Below, piece by piece: positions 63,945 to 64,000 of a stretch of DNA of 64,000 bases. Positions within the stretch are counted from its first letter, which is position 1; every line of letters begins with the position of its first letter. Origin of the DNA: Thiosocius sp963736445 (lineage in GTDB: Bacteria; Pseudomonadota; Gammaproteobacteria; Chromatiales; Chromatiaceae); assembly GCA_963736445.1 (NCBI GenBank), contig CAVTOY010000014.1, positions 224,755 through 288,754 on the forward strand, read 5' to 3'. Below the pieces are notes generated by a model. That model saw only the letters and a list, made by a program, of their open reading frames with translations, searched no databases and was not told where the DNA came from. The translations under genes and the position numbers were made by a program.

Positions 63945-64000
63945 ATGAGACCGACAGTAAAACAAAAGGAACACCAAAATTCTTAGTCAAGACATAACAC
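63945..64000 (+). CDS. Start of an unidentified gene, cut by the window end
   Basis: ATG 63945 follows AAGGAG at 63933-63938, a strong RBS. The frame reads MRPTVKQKEHQNS and stops at 63984-63986, but given the indel rate here this stop may be an error. Position after pilC suggests a prepilin gene, but no pilin signal is seen in these few codons. Confidence 0.3.

Noticed and set aside
55959..64000. Horizontal transfer of a pilus island into the gammaproteobacterium
   Set aside because: Housekeeping ychF and cinA come with it, both edge genes are truncated, error density differs, and no integration feature is present.

Overview
The window joins DNA from two unrelated organisms. Positions 1 to about 55,960 are GC-rich, densely packed gammaproteobacterial chromosome. 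Gene order in two blocks matches Pseudomonas aeruginosa as I recall it: ihfB-rpsA-cmk-aroA-tyrA-hisC-pheA-serC-gyrA-mtnA-mtaD-ubiG-mupP-yciK, and rpoS-nlpD-pcm-surE-truD-ispF-ispD-ftsB-eno-kdsA-pyrG. A secreted Gly/Trp/Tyr-rich protein resembling sulfur globule envelope proteins, followed by fnr and cbb3 oxidase genes, points to a microaerobic sulfur oxidiser of Chromatiales type. This is inference, not a species identification.

Positions from about 55,962 to 64,000 are visibly AT-richer with different codon use. They carry the 3' end of ychF, then cinA, and a type IV pilus/type II secretion cluster (two PilB/GspE ATPases, PilT, PilC) of planctomycete character. The switch lies inside ccoO, which ends after 27 codons, and ychF lacks its front. 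Both genes are cut, so an assembly chimera is the simplest reading.

Layout. 1-4.6 kb: FUSC transporter, DUF1810 remnant, small membrane protein, hspQ, cmoB/cmoA (tRNA wobble modification), a SET-domain protein and a degenerate ArnD-like protein; most of these carry a single-base lesion. 4.7-7.5 kb: two small unknown proteins and an ExbB-like/ExbD-like/inner-membrane trio, the best candidate here for an uncharacterised system. 7.5-20.1 kb: a leftward run for nucleoid protein, ribosomal protein, and aromatic, histidine and serine biosynthesis, ending upstream in gyrA. 20.3-22.7 kb: Lrp-type regulator divergent from leuA. 22.7-28.3 kb: methylthioadenosine salvage, ubiquinone synthesis, cell-wall salvage. 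28.3-31.4 kb: double-thioredoxin protein, GGDEF protein, DNA glycosylase. 31.5-37.5 kb: seven-gene leftward cluster rnaM-yciO-M50 protease-trpS-scpA-scpB-rluB. 37.6-40.1 kb: rightward yciB, yciI and parvulin genes. 40.3-52.6 kb: rpoS to pyrG. 52.9-55.96 kb: sulfur-globule-like protein, fnr, ccoN, truncated ccoO. 55.96-64 kb: foreign segment, with dense frameshifts from about 57.2 kb.

Two near-identical intergenic elements (about 30.57 and 40.13 kb) both lie between convergent genes. FNR-type palindromes precede fnr and ccoN and suggest an oxygen-sensing circuit. I saw no rRNA, tRNA, CRISPR array or insertion sequence.
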